Positions 7,335 to 16,280 of a DNA stretch of 32,970 bases are shown in pieces. Source of the stretch: Atribacteraceae bacterium (GTDB taxonomy: Bacteria > Atribacterota > Atribacteria > Atribacterales > Atribacteraceae); contig DATIKP010000076.1 of the NCBI GenBank assembly GCA_035477455.1, positions 1-32,970 of the forward strand. Direction: 5' to 3'. The position numbers and the translations under genes were made by a program. The notes beneath the pieces are model-generated. The model worked only from the letters and a program-made list of their open reading frames with translations. It ran no database searches and was not told the origin of the DNA. The stretch's first letter is position 1. The number at the start of each line of letters is the position of its first letter.

Positions 7335-8741
7335 TCAGATCATTTCCCAGCGGATCCCAATGACTTCACAGACCATTTTCAGCTCTTCCACATAATCTCC
7401 GTACACGGCGTGGATGTGGTTACAGGGGAACCGATCGATAAAGCAGTCGATCGAGGTGTCGAGCTTGCAGAAGGCGTGCGGCCATTCGAGCTGGGTTCGT
7501 TCCATAATGGTTCGGTTGGTCGCTTTGTCGTACTGGACGAACTCACCGGTCAGGATGGCCATCCAGTATTCTCCGTTTTTCCGGCCCAGCCGGGCCAGAG
7601 TCACTTTCCCGGGGTGCGCCAGGTGATGGACCGTCGCTCCTCCGGCCGGGAAATAAAACCCTTCCGGGTAAAAGATGACCTTGGAGAGGTTGTCCCGGTA
7701 ATCGAAGCTCCCTCCCGCGAAATAGGTGGCGTGCTGGCCTGAGTTGCACATATCGAGGATCCCGTAGTCTTCATGCCAGTGCCGGACATCGGCGAACAGC
7801 ACTGGGGTATTGGCCAGCTTTTTCAGGATTTCCATGGTCAAACCCGCGTCCATGTCCGCTTCGGTGGAACAAACAATCGGCTCTTTCGGTCCATCGAAAT
7901 CATAGGGGTCGTTCATAAAGGCTTCGGCCACGTCCATAGTACAGAAGCTGTTGGTCAGTTCCGGTTGCCCCTTGATACCACAGAAATCCAGATGCATTTC
8001 CCGGCACAAATCCCGGACGGCGTAATAAGAGGCGATTTGCCTTTTCAGGATTTCAGGAGTGAGTTGTTTTCCGTCATAGGCGATTTTTCCGATATTCTCT
8101 TCACACCAACGTAAAGCCCGCTCGATTTTTTCCGGAGGGTACGATGCGGCTTTCCGGACGATTTCCCACTGATCAATGTGTTCGACATCGATGCCGAACA
8201 CATCCATCCAGGTTTCGGTTCCGACCGTAGCCGTGTACATACCCATCGGCCGACCGCCGAAACAACCGAAGGTTTCGCCCCGCAGGGACTTGGCGCAGGA
8301 AGCGGCTCTGATAAAGAGGTTGACCCTGCGGAACACGGTTTCATCCTCGATGTTTCCCGAAATGCGGCGATATGGGATACCGATGTTGTCCAACGCTCCG
8401 GATGAGGCCAGCATACCGACCAGACCTGGATATCCGGGATTGATGTTGGAAAGGCACAGGTATGGTCCCGGGGCGAATTGCGCGGCGAGCACCGTGAACT
8501 GAGGCCAGGACCAGATGGAATAATTGAAGATGGTACAGTCGACGCTGTGGCGCTCCATTTTTTTCCCGGCGGCGACTGCCTGGGGATTCGTGCAGGGGAT
8601 TTCGTCAGCGATAATAACCGTGTGACCAGCCTCGGTGAGACGCTTGATGAGGGTTTCCTGAAAACTTTTGTTCATGGGGAGAAGCTCTTCGTGAACATGT
8701 CTCCGTCCGTCGGAAAAGGTGATAATGCCTACCGTACTCAT
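7335..8741 (-). CDS. L-fucose/L-arabinose isomerase-family protein
   Basis: A 468-residue protein of the FucI/AraA isomerase fold. The N-terminal Rossmann-like part begins TVGIITFSDGR and includes a HVHEE segment. Candidate metal ligands typical of FucI are seen in order: E294 in CSTEADMDAG, D318 in LFADVRHW, and a later histidine such as H337 in CNSGQH. It is somewhat shorter than E. coli FucI and distant from it, so the substrate is open. The ATG at 8741 has AAGGAG 9 bases upstream and replaces a longer TTG-started reading. The gene is transcribed divergently from the second ABC transporter operon under a matching operator, so it likely acts on the sugar that operon imports. Confidence 0.85.
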   Translation of the reverse strand: MSTVGIITFSDGRRHVHEELLPMNKSFQETLIKRLTEAGHTVIIADEIPCTNPQAVAAGKKMERHSVDCTIFNYSIWSWPQFTVLAAQFAPGPYLCLSNINPGYPGLVGMLASSGALDNIGIPYRRISGNIEDETVFRRVNLFIRAASCAKSLRGETFGCFGGRPMGMYTATVGTETWMDVFGIDVEHIDQWEIVRKAASYPPEKIERALRWCEENIGKIAYDGKQLTPEILKRQIASYYAVRDLCREMHLDFCGIKGQPELTNSFCTMDVAEAFMNDPYDFDGPKEPIVCSTEADMDAGLTMEILKKLANTPVLFADVRHWHEDYGILDMCNSGQHATYFAGGSFDYRDNLSKVIFYPEGFYFPAGGATVHHLAHPGKVTLARLGRKNGEYWMAILTGEFVQYDKATNRTIMERTQLEWPHAFCKLDTSIDCFIDRFPCNHIHAVYGDYVEELKMVCEVIGIRWEMI

Positions 8742-8776
8742 AAGGGATTCTCCTTTTGTCTTTGATATGGGCCTAA

Positions 8777-8821
8777 GCAACCGATTACATAAATTGTACT
8801 TGTTTACATTGACTCAGTCAA
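8777..8821 (-). promoter_or_regulatory. Promoter and LacI-like operator of the isomerase gene
   Basis: On the minus strand, TTGACT (complement of 8816-8821), a 17-base spacer and TACAAT (complement of 8793-8798) form a good sigma-70 promoter. Just downstream of the -10 is GTAATCGGTTGC (complement of 8777-8788), a palindrome-like operator with central CG that differs by one base from the site in the divergent promoter. Confidence 0.75.
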
Positions 8822-8855
8822 GTTACCCTCATAAACCACCTATTGGGAAACGTAC

Positions 8856-8897
8856 TTGACAAATGAGAAAAGGAAGTGTTATAGTGCAACCGGTTAC
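8856..8897 (+). promoter_or_regulatory. Promoter and LacI-like operator of the permease/URO-D operon
   Basis: TTGACA at 8856-8861, an 18-base spacer and TATAGT at 8880-8885 form the promoter. GCAACCGGTTAC at 8886-8897 follows directly; its core AACCGGTT is a perfect palindrome of the kind bound by LacI-family repressors. The likely binder is the repressor encoded inside this operon at 15183-16280. Confidence 0.8.
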
Positions 8898-9020
8898 AAA
8901 TAAATGTAGGCAATGTCTACGACATCAGGATATGACCGGAGACGCGGTTGGGTTAAGACACAGTTACTGCCATCCGCTTGAATCGTCCTCAAAACCGTTC
9001 ATCTGGGAGGATAGAGATGT

Positions 9021-9980
9021 ATGAGTGAGGGAGTTTGCCAGGTTTCCCAGAAGAGAAACAGCGAAGCAGCGTCGAGGGCTCCCTCACGGATCCGGGAGAG
9101 TTTTTTCAACCGGCACCTACCCGTTCTCATGGCGATTCCCGCGCTGGTCATCATCATCGTTGTTATCCTCGTCCCCATGATCTATTCATTCTATCTGAGT
9201 CTGACCAATTTAAACCTCCTGCGCCCGGCGCAAGCTCAATTTGTAGGTTTAACAAATTATCTCCGCCTCTTCCAGGACCCGCTATTCTGGAGAGCCTTCA
9301 TCAACACGCTCATCTTCATGGGGGTGGCGGTGAATGTCGAGTTTCTGCTGGGGCTGTTTCTGGCCCAGCTCATCTTCCGGGTGACGCGGGGCCAAGGAGT
9401 GATTCGGACCGCCATCATGGCCCCCATGATGTTTGCACCCGTGCTGGTCGGGTTTCAGTTCAGATGGTTTTTCCACGACCAGGTGGGCCTGTTCAACAAT
9501 ATTTTGTATGCCGTGACCGGTAATGTCCAGGTGATCCCCTGGCTCATCAACTACCCGGCGAACCTGATCGCCATATTGATCGCCGAGATCTGGATGAGCA
9601 CACCCTTTATGGTTATCGTCTTCATAGCCGGATTAGTCAGCCTGCCCAGTGAGCCCTTCGAGGCGGCGGCGGTAGACGGAGCCAGCGGATGGCAGCAATT
9701 TCGCTATATTACCTTTCCCCTGATTAGTCCCTTCGTGTATATTGCCATGGTGATCCGTTCTCTTGATCTGGGCCGGGCTTATGACCTGGTGCGCATCATG
9801 ACCGACGGAGGCCCGGCCCATCGTTCGGAGATGATTTGGACCTATACCTTCCGGCTGGCGATCACCAATAACCGATTCGGCATGGGTACGGCCATGTCCT
9901 TTATTACCGTTGCGGTTTCATTTCTTTTTATCATCTATTTATTTCGACAATTATCCAAGAGCCGTCAGGAGGTCTATTGA
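9021..9980 (+). CDS. Sugar ABC transporter permease (MalF/UgpA type, CUT1)
   Basis: A 319-residue inner-membrane protein with about six predicted helices; the first lies at roughly residues 33-57. The cytoplasmic EAA loop reads EAAAVDGASGWQQFRYITFPLI, the site that contacts the ATPase. GGGAGGA lies 9 bases before the ATG. It pairs with the next permease, which starts two bases after this stop. No ATPase is encoded in the operon; such importers often share a multitask MsmK/UgpC-type ATPase encoded elsewhere. Confidence 0.95.
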   Translation: MSEGVCQVSQKRNSEAASRAPSRIRESFFNRHLPVLMAIPALVIIIVVILVPMIYSFYLSLTNLNLLRPAQAQFVGLTNYLRLFQDPLFWRAFINTLIFMGVAVNVEFLLGLFLAQLIFRVTRGQGVIRTAIMAPMMFAPVLVGFQFRWFFHDQVGLFNNILYAVTGNVQVIPWLINYPANLIAILIAEIWMSTPFMVIVFIAGLVSLPSEPFEAAAVDGASGWQQFRYITFPLISPFVYIAMVIRSLDLGRAYDLVRIMTDGGPAHRSEMIWTYTFRLAITNNRFGMGTAMSFITVAVSFLFIIYLFRQLSKSRQEVY

Positions 9981-9981
9981 G

Positions 9982-10857
9982 ATGAGAGAGACGGAAATAC
10001 GCCAGGTGAGCCGAAAGCAGCGCAAGTTACGCAGGGAGCTCCTGAATGTGTTGGTCTATGTGTTGGTTGTCATCTTTTTTCTTCCGGTCTTGTGGATTGT
10101 CATGACTGCCATGCGACCGGAAGTGGAAGTCAACACCCGTCCTCCGGTTTGGATCCCTGACCGAATCGACCTTGGTTCATTCCGTACGCTCTTCGCTTCC
10201 AGCCATATCGCCGGGTCAGTGCCGTTTTACAGCTACTTGCGTAATTCCCTGCTTATTGCGTTATTCAGTACGGCATTTGCTCTTACGGTGGGAACGCTGG
10301 CCGGATACAGTTTTTCCCGTTTTCGTTTCCGGGGTTCCAGCCAGACCTTCGTCGGCATGATGATGGCCCGCTCAATCCCTGGTATATCGATCAGCCTTCC
10401 GCTTTTCCTTCTCTTTGCCCGAACGGGACTGACCGACCGGATCGGCGGGATGGTCCTGATTTATACGGCGATGAATATTCCCTTCACCACCTGGCTCATG
10501 CAGGGTTTTTTTAAAGATATTCCGGCTTCCCTCGACGAAGCGGCTCAAATCGATGGATGCTCGAGGTGGCAGGCCTTTGTTCGGATCGATCTTCCATTGA
10601 CCCTACCGGGGCTAGCGGCCAGCGGTATTTTTGCCTTTCTTACTTCGTGGAACGAATTTCAGGTCGCATCCGTCATCACCCGGACACCGGCGTCAAAGAC
10701 TTTTCCGGTCGGTTTGTATGATTTTACCCAGCAATTCACGATGGACTGGCGGGGAATGTGCGCTATGTCAGTGGTCATGCTGATCCCAGCGGTGGTTTTC
10801 GTGCTGATAACCCAAAAACAGTTGATACGAGGGTTGACTTTCGGAGCGTTCAAGTAA
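9982..10857 (+). CDS. Sugar ABC transporter permease (MalG/UgpE type, CUT1)
   Basis: A 291-residue membrane protein. After a basic N-terminus (RKQRKLRREL) comes a first helix at about 18-40, then PVLWIVMTAMRP, typical of MalG-like subunits. The EAA loop reads DEAAQIDGCSRWQAFVRIDLPL. The ATG at 9982 is set by AGGAGGT seven bases upstream; a longer in-frame extension into the previous gene is not needed. It partners with the MalF-type permease to form the membrane channel. Confidence 0.95.
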   Translation: MRETEIRQVSRKQRKLRRELLNVLVYVLVVIFFLPVLWIVMTAMRPEVEVNTRPPVWIPDRIDLGSFRTLFASSHIAGSVPFYSYLRNSLLIALFSTAFALTVGTLAGYSFSRFRFRGSSQTFVGMMMARSIPGISISLPLFLLFARTGLTDRIGGMVLIYTAMNIPFTTWLMQGFFKDIPASLDEAAQIDGCSRWQAFVRIDLPLTLPGLAASGIFAFLTSWNEFQVASVITRTPASKTFPVGLYDFTQQFTMDWRGMCAMSVVMLIPAVVFVLITQKQLIRGLTFGAFK

Positions 10858-10954
10858 AAACAGGTCGATAGGCTGTAAGTCGTTAGCGGTTTAGATTTGT
10901 CGAAAGAGCCGTAGCCGAATCCCCGGTATTTTTTCTGTAGGGAGGTAGTTCGTC

Positions 10955-12097
10955 TTGCTACGAGAGACCATGTCGTCAAGAGAGCGGGTTATAACCGCAA
11001 TTGAACACCGGGAACCGGATCGAGTGCCGATCGATGTTTCCGCCGTCGACGAAGTGATGGAGGCACTGATCGGGCATTACGGGATCAAGACCGGAGCAAG
11101 CGCTGCTGTCCACTCCTATATTGGAACCGACGGAACCTTGCTGGAAGGGAAAAACCGGGAGGCGCAGCTCAGGCTTCTCGAAACCCTCCATGTCGATTTC
11201 CGCTGGGCTTGGGCGCCGTACTGTGGTCCGAAATTGCAGACGTATCCCGACGGGAGCCGGGAGGGCTTGTTTGGGATCAAGCGGGACGGCCTTTTTTTTG
11301 GCTACGCGGTTGCACACCCTCTGAAAGAGGCCCAAACGATCAGCGATATCGAGAACTATCCCTGGGACCTTTACGCCAATGTCGATCACTACGATTATGA
11401 CCGGTACCGCGAGGAGTGCCGCTTTTTTCACGAAGCGGGATATGCGGTATACGGGGGTCCCTGGGCTCCAATTACCTTTTGGGCGATGGATCTTATGGGG
11501 ATGGACCGGTTTATGATGACAATGTACGACCAGCCGGAAATAGTCGAACGCCTTCTCCAGCGGATAGCTGATTTTTATTTCCGCCAGGCCCAGATCATGT
11601 TTGAAAAAGGCAAGGGTGTTACCGATATCTTTTTCATGGGAGATGATTACGGGGTTCAGAATTGTCCGATGATGAGCCGGAAACTCTGGATGCGGTTTAT
11701 CGCGCCGCATCTGTCCCGGCTATGGGCATTGGCCAAAGCGCATGGCCTGAAAGTACAGCTCCATTCCTGCGGTTCGGTGAGAGCGTTGATTCCGGATTTT
11801 ATCGAAATGGGGGTTGACGTACTCGATCCCATACAGGTCCGGGCGGCCGGCATGAACCCCGCAGAATTGAAGAAAGAATATGGCGGCCTCCTAACTTTTC
11901 ACGGATCGATGGATACCCAGGAAACCCTTCCCTTCGGAACAGTGCACGATGTGCGGGAAGAGGTGCGGCACCGGATGACCGTCATGGCTCCCCGTGGTGG
12001 ATTCATCATTTCCCCCAGCCAGCATCTTTTGACCGAAATCCCCACTGAAAACATTGTGGCTATGTATGAAGCCGCTTATGAATATGGATTTTATTAG
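10955..12097 (+). CDS. URO-D (uroporphyrinogen decarboxylase/methyltransferase) family protein 1
   Basis: A 380-residue TIM-barrel protein of the URO-D superfamily, which includes heme-pathway HemE and corrinoid methyltransferases such as MtaA/MtbA. The N-terminus RERVITAIEHREPDRVPID is the family hallmark. A metal-site-like H270-S-C272-G lies on a barrel strand, and SPSQH with H357 lies near the end. The second cysteine used by MtaA for zinc is not seen. TTG at 10955 is taken as start because GGAGGT is 8 bases upstream; an ATG at 10970 is the alternative. Being inside a sugar-import operon, it is probably not a heme enzyme. Methyl transfer or another reaction on the imported compound is possible. 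Confidence 0.8.
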   Translation: MLRETMSSRERVITAIEHREPDRVPIDVSAVDEVMEALIGHYGIKTGASAAVHSYIGTDGTLLEGKNREAQLRLLETLHVDFRWAWAPYCGPKLQTYPDGSREGLFGIKRDGLFFGYAVAHPLKEAQTISDIENYPWDLYANVDHYDYDRYREECRFFHEAGYAVYGGPWAPITFWAMDLMGMDRFMMTMYDQPEIVERLLQRIADFYFRQAQIMFEKGKGVTDIFFMGDDYGVQNCPMMSRKLWMRFIAPHLSRLWALAKAHGLKVQLHSCGSVRALIPDFIEMGVDVLDPIQVRAAGMNPAELKKEYGGLLTFHGSMDTQETLPFGTVHDVREEVRHRMTVMAPRGGFIISPSQHLLTEIPTENIVAMYEAAYEYGFY

Positions 12098-12144
12098 GTT
12101 CAACATCACTCTTGACTCATCACCGTTTTAACGAGGGGCGAACG

Positions 12145-14022
12145 ATGGCAGGTTTTCGAGGGAAGCTCTTGCGGGTTGACCTGACCAGGAACGTGATTAA
12201 GGAAGAGAGGATTCCGGAACAGCTCCTGAAAAGAACTCTGGGTGGGGCGAATTTGGCTCTATACTACCTTTTGCGAGAGCTGCCGGCTGGAATTGATCCT
12301 TTGTCCGGGCAGAATCTCCTGGTGTTTGCCGTGGGGCCTGGGACCGGTTGCAGGGCACCGGGATGTGATATGCATACGGTGTTGGCCAAATCCCCCTTGA
12401 CCGGCGGAATAGGAGAATCGCAGGCGACCGGCTCCTGGGGGTCTCGGTTCAAGCGGGCTGGTTTTGACCTGCTCCTCATCGGAGGAAAAGCCGAAACACC
12501 CAGGTTTCTGGTTATCGATCAGGGAAAAGCCCGCTTGGCAGACGCCTCGGACTTGTGGGGACAGGATACGACTACCGTCCAGGCGCGGCTCCTCGAAAAA
12601 CTTGGTAATGATTTCAGTATTGCGCAGACCGGAGTGGCTGGAGAAAACGGGGTTCTTTTCGCGTCGATTGTTTGTGATTTGTGTTTTATCAACAACCGCT
12701 CTGGCTTGGGAGCGGTGATGGGGTCCAAAAATCTGAAAGCGGTAGCAGTCAGGGGATACGATGAAGTCCCGACCGCCGATCCCGGAGAACTCCAAAATTT
12801 ATATTCATTTTTTGAGAATCATTTCCTGGAAAATCCGGTGAATCTTCTCACCAGCCGGGAAGGCATTGCTTCAGCAGTTGATTCCTGTAACCGGGACGGC
12901 CTGTTTTCCGTCGCCAACGCCCGAACCAGTTTCCACCCTCGGGCTGAAGGACTTGAAATCAATCAATTCCTGAAGCGAGGAACAATGCATGATGTCCCCT
13001 GTTTCGCCTGTCCGGCCCGCTGTAAAAAAACGTTGGGGAACGGAGTTTTGTCCACCGAACCGTATGGCGCCCCCTCCATGGAGTCAATTGTCGATTTCGG
13101 CTTTTCCCTGGAGTTGGCTTACCCCGACGTGGTTTTGGAACTTCACCGAATGTCCCGGCGATACGGCTTCGATACAACCTCCTGGGGAGTGACGCTTGGT
13201 TTCGTCGCGGAATGTTTTTCCCGGGGAAGCCTCACTCCGGCGGATACCGGTGAGATGCGGATCGGTTTTGAGGAGCCTTATGATGTCCTCCCTTTTACCG
13301 AATCCATGGTCTACCGGAAGGGTTTCGGCGATCTGGCCGGCCGTGGTGTGCGTTTCCTCACCGGAGAGCTTGGAGCGGACACTTACTCCTTCGCTCTCCA
13401 GGTCAAGGGAAAGGAACTGCCGCTGCACGAGCCGCGGATCAAACAGATGCTTGGATTGGGGTATGCGGTGGCTCCGCATGGCCCGGATACCTTTGTAGTC
13501 GAGCATGATACAGATTTTGACGAGAAAGCTCCGACCCTGTTTTTGGATAATATCCTGGCCCTGGGATTGGTCGAACGTCTTTCCTCCCCGCTCTTGAATG
13601 CCAAAAAGGTCCGGATGTACCATGTACTGAGCCAGGTGTTCAGCTTTATGGATGCAGCGTGCCTGTGTATCTTCGCTTTCGCGCCGGTGCGTTTTTTCCC
13701 GTTTTCCAGGATTCCCTGCCTCATTCAGGCTATAACCGGCTGGGAAACCAGTCTCTATTCCCTGATGAAAATCGGAGAGAGCCGGATAATCCTGGAAAAG
13801 ATCTTCAACCTGCGGGAGGGGATCGGTCCGGAAGCGGATTGGCTCCCGGAACGCATGTTCCAACCGATCGCCGATGGTCCCGGGAAAGGCTTATCTTTTG
13901 ACCCAACGGTCTTCCGGCAGGCTATAAGCCTATATTGGGCTATGGCCGGTTGTGATGCGGGGAGTGGTTGGCCGAAACCGGAAAAGATCGCTGAACTGGA
14001 CCTGGCAGATTTTTTACCCTGA
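12145..14022 (+). CDS. Aldehyde:ferredoxin oxidoreductase family protein (tungsten/molybdenum type)
   Basis: A 625-residue AOR-family enzyme of full family length. Residues 63-115 (VGPGTGCR...KSPLTGGIGESQATGSWG...LIGGKAE) match the pterin-binding domain. A [4Fe-4S] cluster motif C286-x2-C289-x3-C293 sits in VPCFACPARCK, and C508 in DAACLCIF is the likely fourth ligand. AOR enzymes oxidise aldehydes to acids with ferredoxin as acceptor, using a bis-pterin tungsten cofactor in the cytoplasm. The ATG at 12145 has GAGGGG six bases upstream. Its place between URO-D genes in a sugar operon implies an aldehyde intermediate of that pathway, or another redox step on the imported compound. Confidence 0.93.
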   Translation: MAGFRGKLLRVDLTRNVIKEERIPEQLLKRTLGGANLALYYLLRELPAGIDPLSGQNLLVFAVGPGTGCRAPGCDMHTVLAKSPLTGGIGESQATGSWGSRFKRAGFDLLLIGGKAETPRFLVIDQGKARLADASDLWGQDTTTVQARLLEKLGNDFSIAQTGVAGENGVLFASIVCDLCFINNRSGLGAVMGSKNLKAVAVRGYDEVPTADPGELQNLYSFFENHFLENPVNLLTSREGIASAVDSCNRDGLFSVANARTSFHPRAEGLEINQFLKRGTMHDVPCFACPARCKKTLGNGVLSTEPYGAPSMESIVDFGFSLELAYPDVVLELHRMSRRYGFDTTSWGVTLGFVAECFSRGSLTPADTGEMRIGFEEPYDVLPFTESMVYRKGFGDLAGRGVRFLTGELGADTYSFALQVKGKELPLHEPRIKQMLGLGYAVAPHGPDTFVVEHDTDFDEKAPTLFLDNILALGLVERLSSPLLNAKKVRMYHVLSQVFSFMDAACLCIFAFAPVRFFPFSRIPCLIQAITGWETSLYSLMKIGESRIILEKIFNLREGIGPEADWLPERMFQPIADGPGKGLSFDPTVFRQAISLYWAMAGCDAGSGWPKPEKIAELDLADFLP

Positions 14023-14047
14023 ATTGCTCAGAGAGGAGTTTTGTATC

Positions 14048-15199
14048 ATGGATCCCGTTTCTGTCAAAAGGGAAAGAGTGTTGACGGCGCTCAGGGATCG
14101 GAGGGAACCCGACCGAGTCCCCTTAACCGATTTTTACTGGACCGATTTTTACCGGAACTGGCTGAGGGAGATGAATCTGCCCGAGGGAACGGATATTTAT
14201 GAATACTATGATCTGGATGTGAAATTGATCACGCCCAACATCGATCCCCGGGTGGAAAGTTGCCGCGTTCTCGAACAGACAAAAGACTACGTTGTGTTCA
14301 AGAGCGGGTTCGGCTGTACGGTGAAAAAGGACTTTTCCGCCCCAATGCCCATGTTCCTCGATTTCGAAGTGAAGAGTGCCAGTGAGCTATCTTCATTCCG
14401 CTTCGAGGATCCCCGTGACGACCGCCGCTATTTCGAACCCCGCTGCGATATTCTCAACAACGGCGATTCGTTTGGTTTATTGCCCAGCTACCTAGAGGCA
14501 CTCGATCAGAACCAATCGAAATTCGCCGTTTTCGGATCGGTTTGTGAGCCCCATGAGGCCATGTGGCGTATCCGTGGGACGGAGGGGCTTTTGATGGATC
14601 TGGCGGTGGAATCTCAGAAAGTCAAGGATTTTGCCGAGCGGGTGACTGACTTCATGCTCGGTGTACTGGAGCGGCAGACCGAATTGGCCGATCTGACCGG
14701 GATAATCATCTGGGGGGATGTTGCCTATGACAAGGGGATGTTTTTTTCACCCGACACCTGGTGGAAGATCTATTATCCCTGCGTCAAACGCCTCTGTGAT
14801 GTTATCCGGGAGAAGGGACTGCTCGCCGTATACCACGGGTGTGGGAGAAGCCTGGACATTTTCGAGGGCCTGATTGAAGCCGGGGTTCAGGTCTATAACC
14901 CGCTGGAAGCCAAGGCGGGGATGGATCCGGTGGAATTGAAGAAACGCTTTGGTGATCGGATCGCTTTTTATGGCGGGATCGATATGCGGCTTTTGGGTGA
15001 AGGGTCGTGGGAGGAAGTGCAACAGGAAGTACTCTATAAACTCCAGGCCGGCCAAGGCGGAGGATATATGCCCGCTTCCGACCATTCCGTAGCCTCCAAC
15101 GTCAACCCGCGCATTTACGACCGGATGATCACTCTCTTGAAAGAGCGGGGAAGTTATCCCTTGGACCTGAATAGTCAAAACTATGGCCACCATATATGA
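14048..15199 (+). CDS. URO-D family protein 2
   Basis: The 383-residue protein starts MDPVSVKRERVLTALRDR, followed by EPDRVPLTDF, the URO-D family signature. H263-G-C265-G lies on a barrel strand and H346 in PASDH near the C-terminus, the same layout as the other two paralogues, but overall sequence differs widely. GAGAGGAG lies 10-12 bases before the ATG. The last 17 bases overlap the start of the lacI-type gene. A role in methyl or one-carbon transfer on the imported compound is an inference from family membership and context; no corrinoid protein is encoded here. Confidence 0.8.
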   Translation: MDPVSVKRERVLTALRDRREPDRVPLTDFYWTDFYRNWLREMNLPEGTDIYEYYDLDVKLITPNIDPRVESCRVLEQTKDYVVFKSGFGCTVKKDFSAPMPMFLDFEVKSASELSSFRFEDPRDDRRYFEPRCDILNNGDSFGLLPSYLEALDQNQSKFAVFGSVCEPHEAMWRIRGTEGLLMDLAVESQKVKDFAERVTDFMLGVLERQTELADLTGIIIWGDVAYDKGMFFSPDTWWKIYYPCVKRLCDVIREKGLLAVYHGCGRSLDIFEGLIEAGVQVYNPLEAKAGMDPVELKKRFGDRIAFYGGIDMRLLGEGSWEEVQQEVLYKLQAGQGGGYMPASDHSVASNVNPRIYDRMITLLKERGSYPLDLNSQNYGHHI

Positions 15200-16280
15200 T
15201 ATCGCCCGGGTGGCGAAAACTTCTCCCGCCACGGTCTCCCGGGCGCTAAGCGGAACCGGAAGCGTCAGGGAAGAAACCCGGAAAAAAATCAAAAAGATCG
15301 CCCGGGAAATGAACTATTCCCCGAACCATCTGGCCAGAAGCCTGGTGAAGAAGAAGACCGACACTATCGCCCTGATCATTTCAGACATTACCAATCCCTT
15401 TTTCACCGCCATGGCCCGGGGCGTGGAAGATTCGGCGGCAAAAAAAGGCTTCAATACCATTTTATGCAATACCGATGAAAACGAAGACAAAGAAAAAACC
15501 TATGTCGACCTGATGCTCGAACGCCGGGTCGATGGGATATTGGTGGCCAGTTGCAGTGAGGGGAAGACCCTTGTTGAGTTGAAAAAACGTGATGTTCCGG
15601 TGGTCCTGGTGGACCGGAAGATCTCCGGAACTCGCTGGGACTGGGTGGTTGGAGACAGCGAGGAGGGGGGCTATCTCCTGACCCGGCACCTGATTACCGT
15701 ACACGATAGTCGGGCGATTGCGATGATCACCGGTCCGCAGGCTATATCCACCAGCCGGGAGAGAATGGACGGATACCAGCGGGCCCTAGTTGAGTTTGAC
15801 ATCGCTCCCCGGCCGGAATGGATGACGGCCGGCGCCTATAAAGAGGATTTCGGCCACCGGATCGCCGTTGAGTATCTACGGAACTATAGCGCAGTTCCTC
15901 ACGCGATCTTCGCTGGGAATAACTTTATAGCCATGGGGATCGTCAAAGCCGCCCAGGAAATTGGTTATCGAATTCCCGAAGATCTGCTCTTGGTGACCTT
16001 CGATGATTTTGAAATTGCTTCGTTTATGCATCCTTTCCTGACCGTCTGCAAGCAGCCGGCTTATACCATGGGGAGCATAGCCACCGAGTTCCTGCTGCAA
16101 CGGGTTGGCGGAGAGAAAATCCGGGAACAGAGAAAGGCGGTTTTAAAACCGGAAATAATCATCCGCCGGTCCTGTGGCTGCGGGGCCAGTCCGGAAACGG
16201 CAGGATTTGGCCGGATCGGAGCTATGTCCGGCAAGGAGCCCATTACAGAGGAGAGGAGAGGAGAGGAGGAACGTGCGTGA
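15183..16280 (+). CDS. LacI/GalR-family repressor of sugar locus 2
   Basis: A 365-residue repressor. The HTH is ATIYDIARVAKTSPATVSRAL, with hinge helix HLARSLVKKK, then the sugar-binding-type domain (DTIALIISDITNPFF; FDDFEIASFM near the end). It starts inside the preceding URO-D gene without a clear Shine-Dalgarno, so it is probably translated by coupling. After the usual domain end (IIRRSCGC, about 332) it has an unusual tail of some 30 residues ending EERRGEEERA; the DNA for this is a GAGGA-type repeat that also serves as the ribosome-binding site of the next gene. It is the best candidate to bind the AACCGGTT operators at 8777 and 8886. Confidence 0.92.
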   Translation: MATIYDIARVAKTSPATVSRALSGTGSVREETRKKIKKIAREMNYSPNHLARSLVKKKTDTIALIISDITNPFFTAMARGVEDSAAKKGFNTILCNTDENEDKEKTYVDLMLERRVDGILVASCSEGKTLVELKKRDVPVVLVDRKISGTRWDWVVGDSEEGGYLLTRHLITVHDSRAIAMITGPQAISTSRERMDGYQRALVEFDIAPRPEWMTAGAYKEDFGHRIAVEYLRNYSAVPHAIFAGNNFIAMGIVKAAQEIGYRIPEDLLLVTFDDFEIASFMHPFLTVCKQPAYTMGSIATEFLLQRVGGEKIREQRKAVLKPEIIIRRSCGCGASPETAGFGRIGAMSGKEPITEERRGEEERA

